Positions 17,045 through 24,942 of a stretch of 41,434 nt of DNA are shown here, one piece after another; within the stretch, counting starts at the first letter, position 1, and the number at the start of each line of letters is the position of its first letter. The DNA is from Bacteroidales bacterium. GTDB lineage: Bacteria; Bacteroidota; Bacteroidia; Bacteroidales; UBA932. The position numbers were made by a program, and so were the translations under genes. The stretch covers positions 1 through 41,434 of the forward strand of contig JAKSJG010000011.1 in assembly GCA_024398365.1 (NCBI GenBank), given 5' to 3'. The notes under the pieces were generated by a model. It was not told where the DNA came from, did not search any database, and saw only the letters and a program-made list of their open reading frames with translations.

Positions 17045-17419
17045 ATGAAAAGAACTATCGCAACTCCAAATGCTCCGGCTGCCATCGGTCCATACTCACA
17101 GGCAGTTGAACTCAACGGAACTCTCTTTGTATCAGGCCAGCTCCCTGTAAACCCGGCAGAAGGCACAATGCCTGAATCCATCGAGGACCAGACACGTCAG
17201 GCTCTCACCAATATAGGCGCCATCCTCGCAGAGGCTGGACTCTCATTCAATGACGTTGTGAAGACCTGCGTGCTTCTCGATGATATAGCAAACTTCGGCG
17301 CAATGAACGCCGTCTATGCTGAATTCTTCCCACAGGACAAGCCTGCACGCGTTTGCTACGAAGTTGCGGCTCTCCCTAAGGGTGCGAAGGTTGAAATCGA
17401 CGCTATCGCCGGAAAGTAA
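17045..17419 (+). CDS. ridA: RidA family reactive-intermediate deaminase
   Basis: 124 residues, full length for RidA. It has PAAIGPYSQAVELNG, FVSGQLPVNP, and the signature DIANFGAMNAVYAEFF with PARVCYEVAALPKGAKVEIDAIA. The Arg in PARVCYEV and the terminal Glu are the residues that bind the substrate carboxylate and water. RidA hydrolyses 2-aminoacrylate and related imines released by PLP enzymes such as serine dehydratase and cysteine synthase, both encoded in this window. Its stop overlaps the next start by one base. Confidence 0.93.
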   Translation: MKRTIATPNAPAAIGPYSQAVELNGTLFVSGQLPVNPAEGTMPESIEDQTRQALTNIGAILAEAGLSFNDVVKTCVLLDDIANFGAMNAVYAEFFPQDKPARVCYEVAALPKGAKVEIDAIAGK

Positions 17420-18156
17420 TGAAACTGTTCAAGTCGTTGTTCGGCACTGCAGCGGTAGCCGCTGCCTGCTCCTCAACCCCCGGTTTCCCTTCAGAGTGCT
17501 TCCAGACTCCGGCAGGTGAGAAACTCACTGTATATCTGATCAACCACGGCTCCATAGCCTTCTCCTACAAGGGCATGTCCATTCAGATTGACCCGGTGGC
17601 GGAGATGGACGGCAAGCGATTCGATTATGCCTCCTTCCCGAAGGCTGATTATATCTTCGTCACTCACGACCATTATGATCACCTTGACGCCAAGGCGATA
17701 GAGACTCTCTCCAAGGACGAGACCCTCGTCGTGCTCAACGGTACAGGCTGGGAGAAACTCCGCTCCGGCAAGGTGCTCAACAACGGTGACCACCTCGAGC
17801 TTGCCGAAGGCGTGTTCGTCACAGCCGTCCCTGCATACAACAACACTGAGGACCACATGAAATTCCATCCTCAGACCCGCAACAACGGCTATATCTTCGA
17901 GTTTGACGGCATGCGCGTCTATGTGTCAGGTGACACAGAAGACATAGAGGAGATGGCCGAGTTCGGCAAGATGCATGTGGCCTTCCTTTCAACAAATCAG
18001 CCATACACGATGACACCGCAGCAGTGTGCACATGCCGCAGCGATGCTCGATCCTGACACTGTCATTCCATACCACCTCGGCGACACCGACTTCCAGGCGC
18101 TCAAGGATGCGCTCTCCGGATTCAAGGATGTACGCCTTCACGAAGAATTGAGATAA
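17419..18156 (+). CDS. UlaG-like metallo-beta-lactamase-fold hydrolase, lipoprotein
   Basis: 245 residues. The N terminus is a short lipoprotein signal with lipobox AAAC (Cys17). The metallohydrolase part resembles the UlaG/YtnP branch of the MBL fold: LINHGSIAFSYKGMSIQIDP, the metal motif THDHYDHLD, and YVSGDTE with a later PYHLGD. Substrate is unknown. The one-base overlap with ridA shows coupled translation. Confidence 0.82.
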   Translation: MKLFKSLFGTAAVAAACSSTPGFPSECFQTPAGEKLTVYLINHGSIAFSYKGMSIQIDPVAEMDGKRFDYASFPKADYIFVTHDHYDHLDAKAIETLSKDETLVVLNGTGWEKLRSGKVLNNGDHLELAEGVFVTAVPAYNNTEDHMKFHPQTRNNGYIFEFDGMRVYVSGDTEDIEEMAEFGKMHVAFLSTNQPYTMTPQQCAHAAAMLDPDTVIPYHLGDTDFQALKDALSGFKDVRLHEELR

Positions 18157-18158
18157 TT

Positions 18159-18728
18159 ATGAAAAAGTCATTGATTATCGCAGCTGCACTCGTTCTCGCA
18201 GCTGCCTGCACACCTGAGAAGGATGCATTCCAGCTTGCGCTGGAGAACGCAATCGCCGAAAAGTACGGTGAGGGCACCAAGGTTCGCATCGAAATCTGCG
18301 AGCGCGTGGACAGCACCACATTCGGCCAGGAACTCGAATACCGCCAGAAGGTATTTGACCTCCGTCTGGCCCAGAACCAGAAGCTGCTCGTGAAGTATCG
18401 CGACCAGGGCAAGCCAAACGCCGCACAGATGAAGCGCGAGGCCATTCTTCATGACAACGAGGTCATCGAAGGCCTGGCCCGCATGCATGACGAGCTCGGA
18501 GCAAAGCTCGATGAGATCGCATACTACGATTACCGTTTCAGCGGCAGAGTTACTCTCAACGGATCATCAAAGGAGCTGAAGGACTACTACGCCACAGTCA
18601 CACCGGAAGGCGAGGTCATGAACTTTGACGCCCACCAGAAGTATCTCCACAAGCCTATGGGGCATATCATCCCTGGCTATGTCGAGCTCGTGAAGGGCGA
18701 AGACGCTGAAGAAAGCGTGGAGCAGTAG
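18159..18728 (+). CDS. lipoprotein of unknown function
   Basis: 189 residues with signal peptide and lipobox AAAC (Cys17). The mature part is mostly charged and helical (ELEYRQKVFDLRLAQNQ, REAILHDNEVIEGLARMHDEL) with a short beta-rich end. No family is recognised. It follows the MBL gene by 2 nt and precedes the ABC-F gene by 7 nt, so all four genes from ridA are likely one transcript. Confidence 0.7.
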   Translation: MKKSLIIAAALVLAAACTPEKDAFQLALENAIAEKYGEGTKVRIEICERVDSTTFGQELEYRQKVFDLRLAQNQKLLVKYRDQGKPNAAQMKREAILHDNEVIEGLARMHDELGAKLDEIAYYDYRFSGRVTLNGSSKELKDYYATVTPEGEVMNFDAHQKYLHKPMGHIIPGYVELVKGEDAEESVEQ

Positions 18729-18735
18729 GCGAGAG

Positions 18736-20514
18736 ATGGCCAGCTATCTCCAGATAGAGAACATATCCAAGTCTTACGGACCGAAGGTCCTGTTCGAGAA
18801 TATCGGCTTCAATATCAATGAGGGCGACAAGATAGCTCTTGTCGCTCCCAATGGAGCCGGCAAGACATCGCTCATGCGCATCTTGGCCGGCAAGGACAAG
18901 TCCGACTCGGGAGGCAAGATACTCTTCCTCAAGGACATATTGATAGCCTTCCTGGAGCAGGATTACGACTATGACCCGCAAGCGAGCATCATCTCGCAGA
19001 TCGAGGCGCACAGCGCTGACCTGACTTCCGGCTTTGACGCCGAACGCAGGGCGGAATACCTGCAGAAGGTGCGCGAGACGCTCAGCAACTTCCGCCTGCA
19101 TGACACATCCATGAAGATGTGCGAACTCTCCGGAGGCGAGGTGAAACGCGTCGCTCTGGCTGAAGTTCTGGCGCTGGGCGCGGATTTCCTGATAATGGAC
19201 GAGCCGACCAACCATCTGGACATAGATGCCATAGAGTACCTCGAATCCTATCTGGGACGCAGCCGCTGCACGCTGCTGATGGTGACGCACGACAGGTATT
19301 TCCTGGACAGGGTGTGCAATATCGTGATGGAGCTCGACCGCGGTGCGGTATACCTCTACCGCGGCAATTACCAGAACTATCTCGAAAAGCGCGACGAGCG
19401 CATTAGCAACTACAACGCGCAGACCGACAAGGTCCGCAATCTGCTGCGCCGCGAGCTGGAGTGGATACACGCGACTCCTTGCGCGCGCACGGGCAAGGCA
19501 CAGTACCGCATCAACGCATTCCACGAACTCAAGGACCGTGCGGAGCAGGTTTACCGCACGAAGCAGATGTCGCTCGACGAGGTGCAGAGCTCTTCGCGTC
19601 TGGGCACCAAGATCATAGACTGCAAGGACCTCAGCTGCTTCTACGGGGACGACTGCTACCTTGACAATTTCAATTACAAATTCCAGCGCCGCGACAAGAT
19701 AGGCATCGTCGGACGCAACGGAGTCGGCAAATCGACCTTCATCAACCTGATGACCGACAGCCTCGACTCATCAGCGCGTGTCACGGGCGAGATTGAGCGC
19801 GGAGCATCGCTCAACATAGGTTATTACCGCCAGAGCGGCATTGAGTTCAAGCCGGGGGAGACCGTGCTGGACATAGTGGGGGACACGCGCCTGCTGGAGC
19901 AGTTCCTCTTCCCGCACGACATGTGGACCACGCGCGTCGAGAAGCTTTCCGGCGGCGAGAGACGGCGCCTCTACCTGCTTACGGTGCTTAAGCAGCAGCC
20001 GAACCTGCTCATACTCGACGAGCCTACCAACGACCTTGACATCGTGACCCTGAACATCCTGGAGGAATATCTCAAGGAATTCAAGGGTTCGCTGATGATC
20101 GTGTCCCACGACCGCCATTTCCTGGACAGGATAGTGGATCACCTGCTGGTATTCTGCGGCGACGGCGTGGTGAAGGATTTCATAGGCAATTTCAGCGAAT
20201 ACCGCTCATATATCAAGGATTATGAGGCCAAGGCTGCCGCCGAATCCAGGGCTGCGGCCGCAGCGGAACCCAAGGCCGGCAAGACGCAGAACCTGCCTCA
20301 GAAGAAGAAACTCAGCTACAAGGACCAGCGCGAGCTGGACATGCTCGAGAAGGAGCTTGCCGCCCTGGCTGAGGAGAAGGCGGAACTCGAGTCGCAGATC
20401 GCATCCGGTTCGCTGGATTACCAGGCCCTTCAGCGGGCATCCGGACGGATAGGGGAGATCATCTCCCTGACGGACGAGAAAGAGATGCGCTGGCTGGAGC
20501 TTTCGGACATTTAA
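18736..20514 (+). CDS. ABC-F family ATP-binding protein (Uup/EttA-like)
   Basis: 592 residues, no membrane segments, two ABC domains. Domain 1: Walker A APNGAGKTS, signature LSGGEVKRVALAEVL, Walker B FLIMDEPTNHLD. Domain 2: Walker A GRNGVGKST, signature LSGGERRRLYLLTVL, Walker B LLILDEPTNDLD. A charged linker separates them, and a C-terminal coiled coil (about 525-575, LEKELAALAEEKAELE) resembles Uup. ABC-F proteins act on ribosomes; Uup-like members also bind branched DNA. Known antibiotic-resistance members belong to other branches, and nothing here suggests resistance. Confidence 0.9.
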   Translation: MASYLQIENISKSYGPKVLFENIGFNINEGDKIALVAPNGAGKTSLMRILAGKDKSDSGGKILFLKDILIAFLEQDYDYDPQASIISQIEAHSADLTSGFDAERRAEYLQKVRETLSNFRLHDTSMKMCELSGGEVKRVALAEVLALGADFLIMDEPTNHLDIDAIEYLESYLGRSRCTLLMVTHDRYFLDRVCNIVMELDRGAVYLYRGNYQNYLEKRDERISNYNAQTDKVRNLLRRELEWIHATPCARTGKAQYRINAFHELKDRAEQVYRTKQMSLDEVQSSSRLGTKIIDCKDLSCFYGDDCYLDNFNYKFQRRDKIGIVGRNGVGKSTFINLMTDSLDSSARVTGEIERGASLNIGYYRQSGIEFKPGETVLDIVGDTRLLEQFLFPHDMWTTRVEKLSGGERRRLYLLTVLKQQPNLLILDEPTNDLDIVTLNILEEYLKEFKGSLMIVSHDRHFLDRIVDHLLVFCGDGVVKDFIGNFSEYRSYIKDYEAKAAAESRAAAAAEPKAGKTQNLPQKKKLSYKDQRELDMLEKELAALAEEKAELESQIASGSLDYQALQRASGRIGEIISLTDEKEMRWLELSDI

Positions 20515-20527
20515 TTAGCTGACAGTC

Positions 20528-21091
20528 ATGATACCATCAGGAGTATATAAGTTTCTTTTGAAGACAATGGGCTGGAAATGCGAGGGCGAGAAGGTCGCTG
20601 ACCGCAACTGCATCTACCTGCTTGCGCCGCACACCAGCATCTGGGATTTTGCCATAGGCTTCATGTACTACCGCGCCCAGGGCGGCCACCTGAAGGTGAT
20701 GATCAAGAAGGAGGCGTTCTTCTTCCCGGTCAATCTGCTGCTTCGCTCCATGGGCGGCTTCCCTATAGACAGGTCCAATCCGCAGAGCACCATCAAGAGC
20801 CTGATACGTGCCATGGAGGACAACAAGGACGGATATTTCCACCTGACAATATGTCCTGAGGGCACTCGCAAGGCTGTACGCAAATGGAAGACCGGCTTCC
20901 ATACCATCGCAAAGGCCACAGGCGCGCCTGTATATCTCACATATATCGATTTCGGACGGAAGCGTGTCGGCATCCTGCCGGGCCGCATCGAACTCACTGA
21001 CAACGCCCGCGCCGACATGGACCGCATCCAGGCCATCTACGCACAGCAGCACTTCACCGGCCTGCATCCCGAAGGTTATGTGACAGAATAG
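20528..21091 (+). CDS. 1-acyl-glycerol-3-phosphate-type acyltransferase
   Basis: 187 residues of the PlsC-like superfamily. The catalytic HX4D is HTSIWD (in LLAPHTSIWDFAIGF); the glycerophosphate-binding blocks are MGGFPIDR and CPEGTRK. Unlike typical PlsC it has no clear N-terminal membrane helix, and its short form with APHTSIWDF matches the MlaE-independent lysophospholipid acyltransferase-like group. The acyl acceptor is uncertain. It starts 13 nt after the ABC-F gene. Confidence 0.82.
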   Translation: MIPSGVYKFLLKTMGWKCEGEKVADRNCIYLLAPHTSIWDFAIGFMYYRAQGGHLKVMIKKEAFFFPVNLLLRSMGGFPIDRSNPQSTIKSLIRAMEDNKDGYFHLTICPEGTRKAVRKWKTGFHTIAKATGAPVYLTYIDFGRKRVGILPGRIELTDNARADMDRIQAIYAQQHFTGLHPEGYVTE

Positions 21092-21133
21092 ATATTTTGC
21101 CAAATTTCCTTTGGGGAATACGCGCGAAATAAG

Positions 21134-21141
21134 TATTTTTG
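21134..21141 (+). promoter_or_regulatory. -7 element TATTTTTG of the DUF1846 gene
   Basis: Perfect TAnnTTTG, 20 nt before ATG 21162. It supports that start over the longer open frame that begins at 21111. Confidence 0.6.
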
Positions 21142-21161
21142 TAACCCGTAATATTCATATC

Positions 21162-22625
21162 ATGAAATACGGGTTCGACAACGAGAAATATCTCAAAATT
21201 CAATCAGAGCACATCAAGGAACGCATCTCCCAATTCGGCGACAAGCTGTATATGGAGTTTGGCGGCAAACTTTTCGACGACCATCACGCCAGCCGCGTGC
21301 TGCCCGGCTTCGAGCCTGACAGCAAGCTCAAAATGCTGATGCAGCTCAAGGACGACGCCGAAATTGTCATTGTCATCAGCGCTGTCGATATTGAGAAGAA
21401 CAAGATCCGCGGCGACCTCGGCATCACCTACGACGTCGATGTCCTCCGCCTCAGGGATGAGTTCATGTCCAGAGGCTTCCTCGTAAGCTCCGTTGTCATC
21501 ACCCACTACAATGGCCAGTCCAGTGCCGTATCCTACCGCAACAAGCTCAAGAGACTAGGCATCAAGACATATTTCCATCACACCATCGAGGGCTATCCTG
21601 AAAACGTCGCTCTCATTGATTCAGAGGAAGGATTCGGCAAGAACGATTACGTCGAGACCAAGCGTCCTCTGGTGATCGTCACAGCTCCGGGCCCGGGCAG
21701 CGGCAAGATGGCGGTCTGCCTCAGCCAGCTTTACCAGGAAAGCAAGCGCGGCATCAAGGCGGGCTACGCCAAATTCGAGACCTTCCCTATATGGAACCTT
21801 CCGCTCAAGCATCCGGTACACCTCGCATACGAGGCTGCGACCGCTGACCTGAACGATGTGAATATGATAGACCCGTTCCATCTCGAAGCGTACGGAGTCA
21901 CCACAGTCAACTACAACCGCGACATCGAGATCTTCCCGGTGCTCAACGCCCTGTTTGAAGGCATTTACGGCGAAAGCCCGTACAAGTCCCCGACAGACAT
22001 GGGTGTCAATATGATAGGCTACTGCATCAGCGATGACGAAGTGTGCCGCGAAGCCGCAAAGAATGAGATTATCCGCCGCTACTACACGTCTCTCGGCAGA
22101 TTCGCCGAAGGCGCATGCGAAGAGGGCGAAGTCAACAAGATCGCTCTCTTGATGAAGCAGGCGGGCATCACTACCGATTACCGCAAATGCACAGTGGAGG
22201 CCCGCAAACGCAAGGAGAAGTCAGGCGTGCCATCCGCAGCCATAGAGCTCGCTGACGGCACCATCATCACCGCGGAGACCAGCTCGCTGCTCGGTCCGAG
22301 CGCGGCGCTGATACTCAATGCCGCCAAGCATCTTGCCGGTATCGACCATGATATCAAGCTGATTCCGCAGAGCATGATAGAGCCTATTCAGAAGACAAAG
22401 GTGTCCTTCCTGCACGGTCATAACCCGCGCCTGCACACTGATGAAGTGCTGGTGGCTCTCTCAATGCTCAGCACCACTGACGAGAATTGCCGCAAGGCGC
22501 TTGACTGCCTGCCGCAGTTTGACGGCTGTCAGGTACACACCACAGTCATGCTCAGCGAAGTTGACCGCAAGATATTCAAGAAACTCGGCGTCGGCGTAAC
22601 CTCAGACCCTGTCCTCAAGAAATAA
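21162..22625 (+). CDS. DUF1846 domain-containing protein
   Basis: 487 residues from ATG 21162 (MKYGFDNEKYLKIQSEHI), the usual start and near-usual length of DUF1846. Blocks typical of the family are visible: QFGDKLYMEFGGKLFDDHHASRVLPGF, then DIEKNKIRGDLGITYD. At about 170-185 lies APGPGSGKMA, which looks like a P-loop with Met in place of the usual Ser/Thr. The family's reaction is not known to me. Cytoplasmic; followed by the TauE-like gene after 9 nt. Confidence 0.88.
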   Translation: MKYGFDNEKYLKIQSEHIKERISQFGDKLYMEFGGKLFDDHHASRVLPGFEPDSKLKMLMQLKDDAEIVIVISAVDIEKNKIRGDLGITYDVDVLRLRDEFMSRGFLVSSVVITHYNGQSSAVSYRNKLKRLGIKTYFHHTIEGYPENVALIDSEEGFGKNDYVETKRPLVIVTAPGPGSGKMAVCLSQLYQESKRGIKAGYAKFETFPIWNLPLKHPVHLAYEAATADLNDVNMIDPFHLEAYGVTTVNYNRDIEIFPVLNALFEGIYGESPYKSPTDMGVNMIGYCISDDEVCREAAKNEIIRRYYTSLGRFAEGACEEGEVNKIALLMKQAGITTDYRKCTVEARKRKEKSGVPSAAIELADGTIITAETSSLLGPSAALILNAAKHLAGIDHDIKLIPQSMIEPIQKTKVSFLHGHNPRLHTDEVLVALSMLSTTDENCRKALDCLPQFDGCQVHTTVMLSEVDRKIFKKLGVGVTSDPVLKK

Positions 22626-22634
22626 ACCTGCCTG

Positions 22635-23363
22635 ATGGACACGACCACCATATTGCTTCTGGCCGCGTTCGCATTCGGCGGCAGCTTCATTCAGAGGGTG
22701 ACGGGCTTCGGCTTCGGTGTCTTCATAATGACGGTGCTGCCTTTTCTCATGCCAAGCTACGGTGAAGCCACGGCGCTTTCCGGCCTGCTGGCCATAGTCT
22801 GCGCACTTGCCACCGGCATCAAGCTGTTCCGCCACGTGCCATGGAAGAAGCTCTGGCTGATACTGGCCGCCTTTCTGGTGACATCATTTTTCTCGATACG
22901 CTTCGTATCCTCCGTCAATGACGGTATCATGAAGCACGTGCTGGGCGGCCTGCTGATAGCAATCAGCATCTATTTCTTCTTCATCGGGGACAAAATCAAG
23001 ATGAAGCCGAATGTGCCGGTACAGCTGACCATGGGTACGCTTTCCGGCTTCATGGGCGGTCTTTTCGCCATGCAGGGGCCTCCTGCAGTGATTTATTTTC
23101 TGGCCTGTACCGACACCAAGGAGGAATATATCGGCATCTGTCAGTGGTATTTCATCATAGGCAATATCATGATGACCTGCTTCCGCGCGGCAAACGGCTT
23201 CATCACGCCGACGGTATGTCGCGGCTGGCTCATCGGTATTCCGGCAGTCATACTCGGCCTGCTTCTCGGCGCCCGCGTATGCAATCGCATGCCGATAGGC
23301 ATCATCCGCAAATGCGTCTATGCCTACATGGCCTTCAGCGGCCTCCTGGCGCTTCTATCGTAA
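22635..23363 (+). CDS. TauE/SafE family sulfite/organosulfur exporter-like permease
   Basis: 242 residues with seven or eight hydrophobic helices and no signal peptide. The opening GGSFIQRVTGFGFGVFIM and the mid-protein repeat TMGTLSGFMGGLFAMQGPPAVIYFL are the paired TauE/SafE motifs. The family moves sulfite, sulfoacetate or related anions, but the direction and substrate here are unknown. It is convergent with rarA, 30 nt apart, with no obvious terminator. Confidence 0.88.
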   Translation: MDTTTILLLAAFAFGGSFIQRVTGFGFGVFIMTVLPFLMPSYGEATALSGLLAIVCALATGIKLFRHVPWKKLWLILAAFLVTSFFSIRFVSSVNDGIMKHVLGGLLIAISIYFFFIGDKIKMKPNVPVQLTMGTLSGFMGGLFAMQGPPAVIYFLACTDTKEEYIGICQWYFIIGNIMMTCFRAANGFITPTVCRGWLIGIPAVILGLLLGARVCNRMPIGIIRKCVYAYMAFSGLLALLS

Positions 23364-23393
23364 ACTTCTTAGTACTAGCTGGCCCGAACCCCG

Positions 23394-24692
23394 CTACTTT
23401 TCGTAATCGTATTTTGGCCAGTGGGAGATGAGGCGCTTGCGGATATCCTCTTCGCGGGTGTTGGGACCCGGCTCGTAGAAGCGTGTGCCCTCAAGGCCAG
23501 AAGGGAGGAATTCCTGGTCCACGAAATTGCCTTCGAAAGCGTGGGCATACTTATAGTCCTGCGCGTAGCCGAGCTCCTTCATCAGCTTGGTAGGGGCATT
23601 GCGCAGATGCAGCGGCACAGGAGGGAGCGAATCACCGCGGTTGACAGCCTCCAGCGCAGCGTCAATGGCGCAAATGACCGAATTGCTCTTCGGCGAGGTC
23701 GCGAGATATATGCAGGTCTCGGAGAGTATGATGCGGCTCTCAGGCATACCGATCTGATGCACGGCGTTGAAGCAAGCCTGGGCGAGCAGGGCGGCGTTCG
23801 GGTTGGCGAGGCCGACATCCTCGGAGGCGAGAATCAGCATCCTGCGGGCGATGAAAAGCGGATCTTCGCCGCCGGCCAGCATCCTGGCCATCCAGTACAG
23901 AGCACCGTTCGGATCGCTGCCGCGTATGCTCTTGATGAAAGCCGAGATGATATCGTAATGCTGCTCGCCGTTCTTGTCATAGAGAGCGATGTTTTCCTGC
24001 AGGCAGTCCGTCACGGTACTGTTGTCTATCACGATATCGGCGTCATCCGCAAATGATGAGACGACGATCTCCAGCACGTTGAGCAGCTTGCGGGCGTCGC
24101 CGCCGCTGAAGCGGAACAAAGCCTCTTTTTCCTTGATGACGATATTGCGCGAAGCGAGGTATGCGTCACGCTGTAAAGCACTCTGCAGCAGCGAGTCCAA
24201 GTCCGCCACCTCAAGTGATTTGAGAACATATACCTGACAGCGGGAGAGGAGCGGTGTGATGACCTCGAAGGATGGGTTCTCGGTGGTCGCGCCAATGAGG
24301 GTGATGACGCCGCTCTCCACGGCTCCGAGCAATGCGTCCTGCTGAGCCTTGTTGAAACGGTGGATCTCGTCTATGAAAAGTATCGGCGTACCCTTCGAGA
24401 ATACGCTGCTGCGGCTTCGGCGGGCATTTTCGATGACTTCGCGGACATCCTTGACACCCGAGCTGATGGCGGAGAGAGTATAGAATTCGCAGTTGGTCTG
24501 ATTGGCTATGATGCGCGCAAGAGTGGTCTTGCCGACGCCCGGAGGGCCCCAGAGAATGAAAGAGGAGACCTTGCCGGTCTCAATCATTTTGCGTATGACG
24601 GCACCCGGTCCGACCAGATGGCGCTGCCCCACATATTCATCGAGATTCTTCGGTCTCAGCCTTTCCGGCAGCGGTATCAGAGGTTTATCCAT
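23394..24692 (-). CDS. rarA: replication-associated recombination protein A
   Basis: 432-residue AAA+ ATPase (RarA/MgsA) acting at stalled replication forks. Walker A is GPPGVGKTT (about 49-57), Walker B/DExx is ILFIDEIHRFNKAQQDALL, sensor 1 region is IGATTENPSFE. The C-terminal tetramerisation part contains SIRGSDPNGALYWMARML and ASEDVGLANPNAA, which are hallmark RarA blocks. Full length. It is divergent from the surface lipoprotein genes at 24.9 kb. Confidence 0.95.
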   Translation of the reverse strand: MDKPLIPLPERLRPKNLDEYVGQRHLVGPGAVIRKMIETGKVSSFILWGPPGVGKTTLARIIANQTNCEFYTLSAISSGVKDVREVIENARRSRSSVFSKGTPILFIDEIHRFNKAQQDALLGAVESGVITLIGATTENPSFEVITPLLSRCQVYVLKSLEVADLDSLLQSALQRDAYLASRNIVIKEKEALFRFSGGDARKLLNVLEIVVSSFADDADIVIDNSTVTDCLQENIALYDKNGEQHYDIISAFIKSIRGSDPNGALYWMARMLAGGEDPLFIARRMLILASEDVGLANPNAALLAQACFNAVHQIGMPESRIILSETCIYLATSPKSNSVICAIDAALEAVNRGDSLPPVPLHLRNAPTKLMKELGYAQDYKYAHAFEGNFVDQEFLPSGLEGTRFYEPGPNTREEDIRKRLISHWPKYDYEK

Positions 24693-24723
24693 AAATAAAC
24701 ATTTATAAACGTTTACAGATTGA

Positions 24724-24731
24724 CAAATTTA
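24724..24731 (-). promoter_or_regulatory. -7 element TAAATTTG of rarA
   Basis: Minus-strand TAAATTTG, 31 nt upstream of ATG 24692. Confidence 0.6.
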
Positions 24732-24775
24732 TGAATTTTGTCCCATTGGCAAGTGATTTTGTCAGAAATAAAACC

Positions 24776-24783
24776 TATATTTG
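24776..24783 (+). promoter_or_regulatory. -7 element TATATTTG upstream of the fimbrillin-like/amidotransferase gene
   Basis: Perfect TAnnTTTG, but 159 nt before the preferred start codon at 24943. The transcript would therefore carry an unusually long leader compared with the other genes here. Confidence 0.55.
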
Positions 24784-24942
24784 GAAAAAAGTAAACTCGA
24801 TTGCATTTGCTCTGACTGCCATCATGGCTGCAGCCTGCGCATTTCGGACGGCAACGTCACTGCTCCGCAGGATAGAGCGTTCCAACGGCATCGTTTACCG
24901 GATTTCCATTTCATAGGAACAACATTACATAACTTCATTAAC
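24784..24942 (+). other. long 5' leader with a signal-peptide-like reading frame
   Basis: This untranslated stretch contains an open frame (24731-24916) whose middle, KKVNSIAFALTAIMAAAC, looks like a lipoprotein signal with an AAAC lipobox and then stops after about 27 more codons. No ATG precedes the hydrophobic part within the predicted transcript; the only ATG (24823) would give a 30-residue peptide. It may be a relic of a lost lipoprotein 5' end, a leader peptide, or chance. No riboswitch fold was recognised. Confidence 0.35.

Noticed and set aside
18736-20514. ABC-F protein as an antibiotic resistance factor
   Set aside because: The C-terminal coiled coil and domain layout fit Uup/EttA-like housekeeping members, and no resistance context is present.
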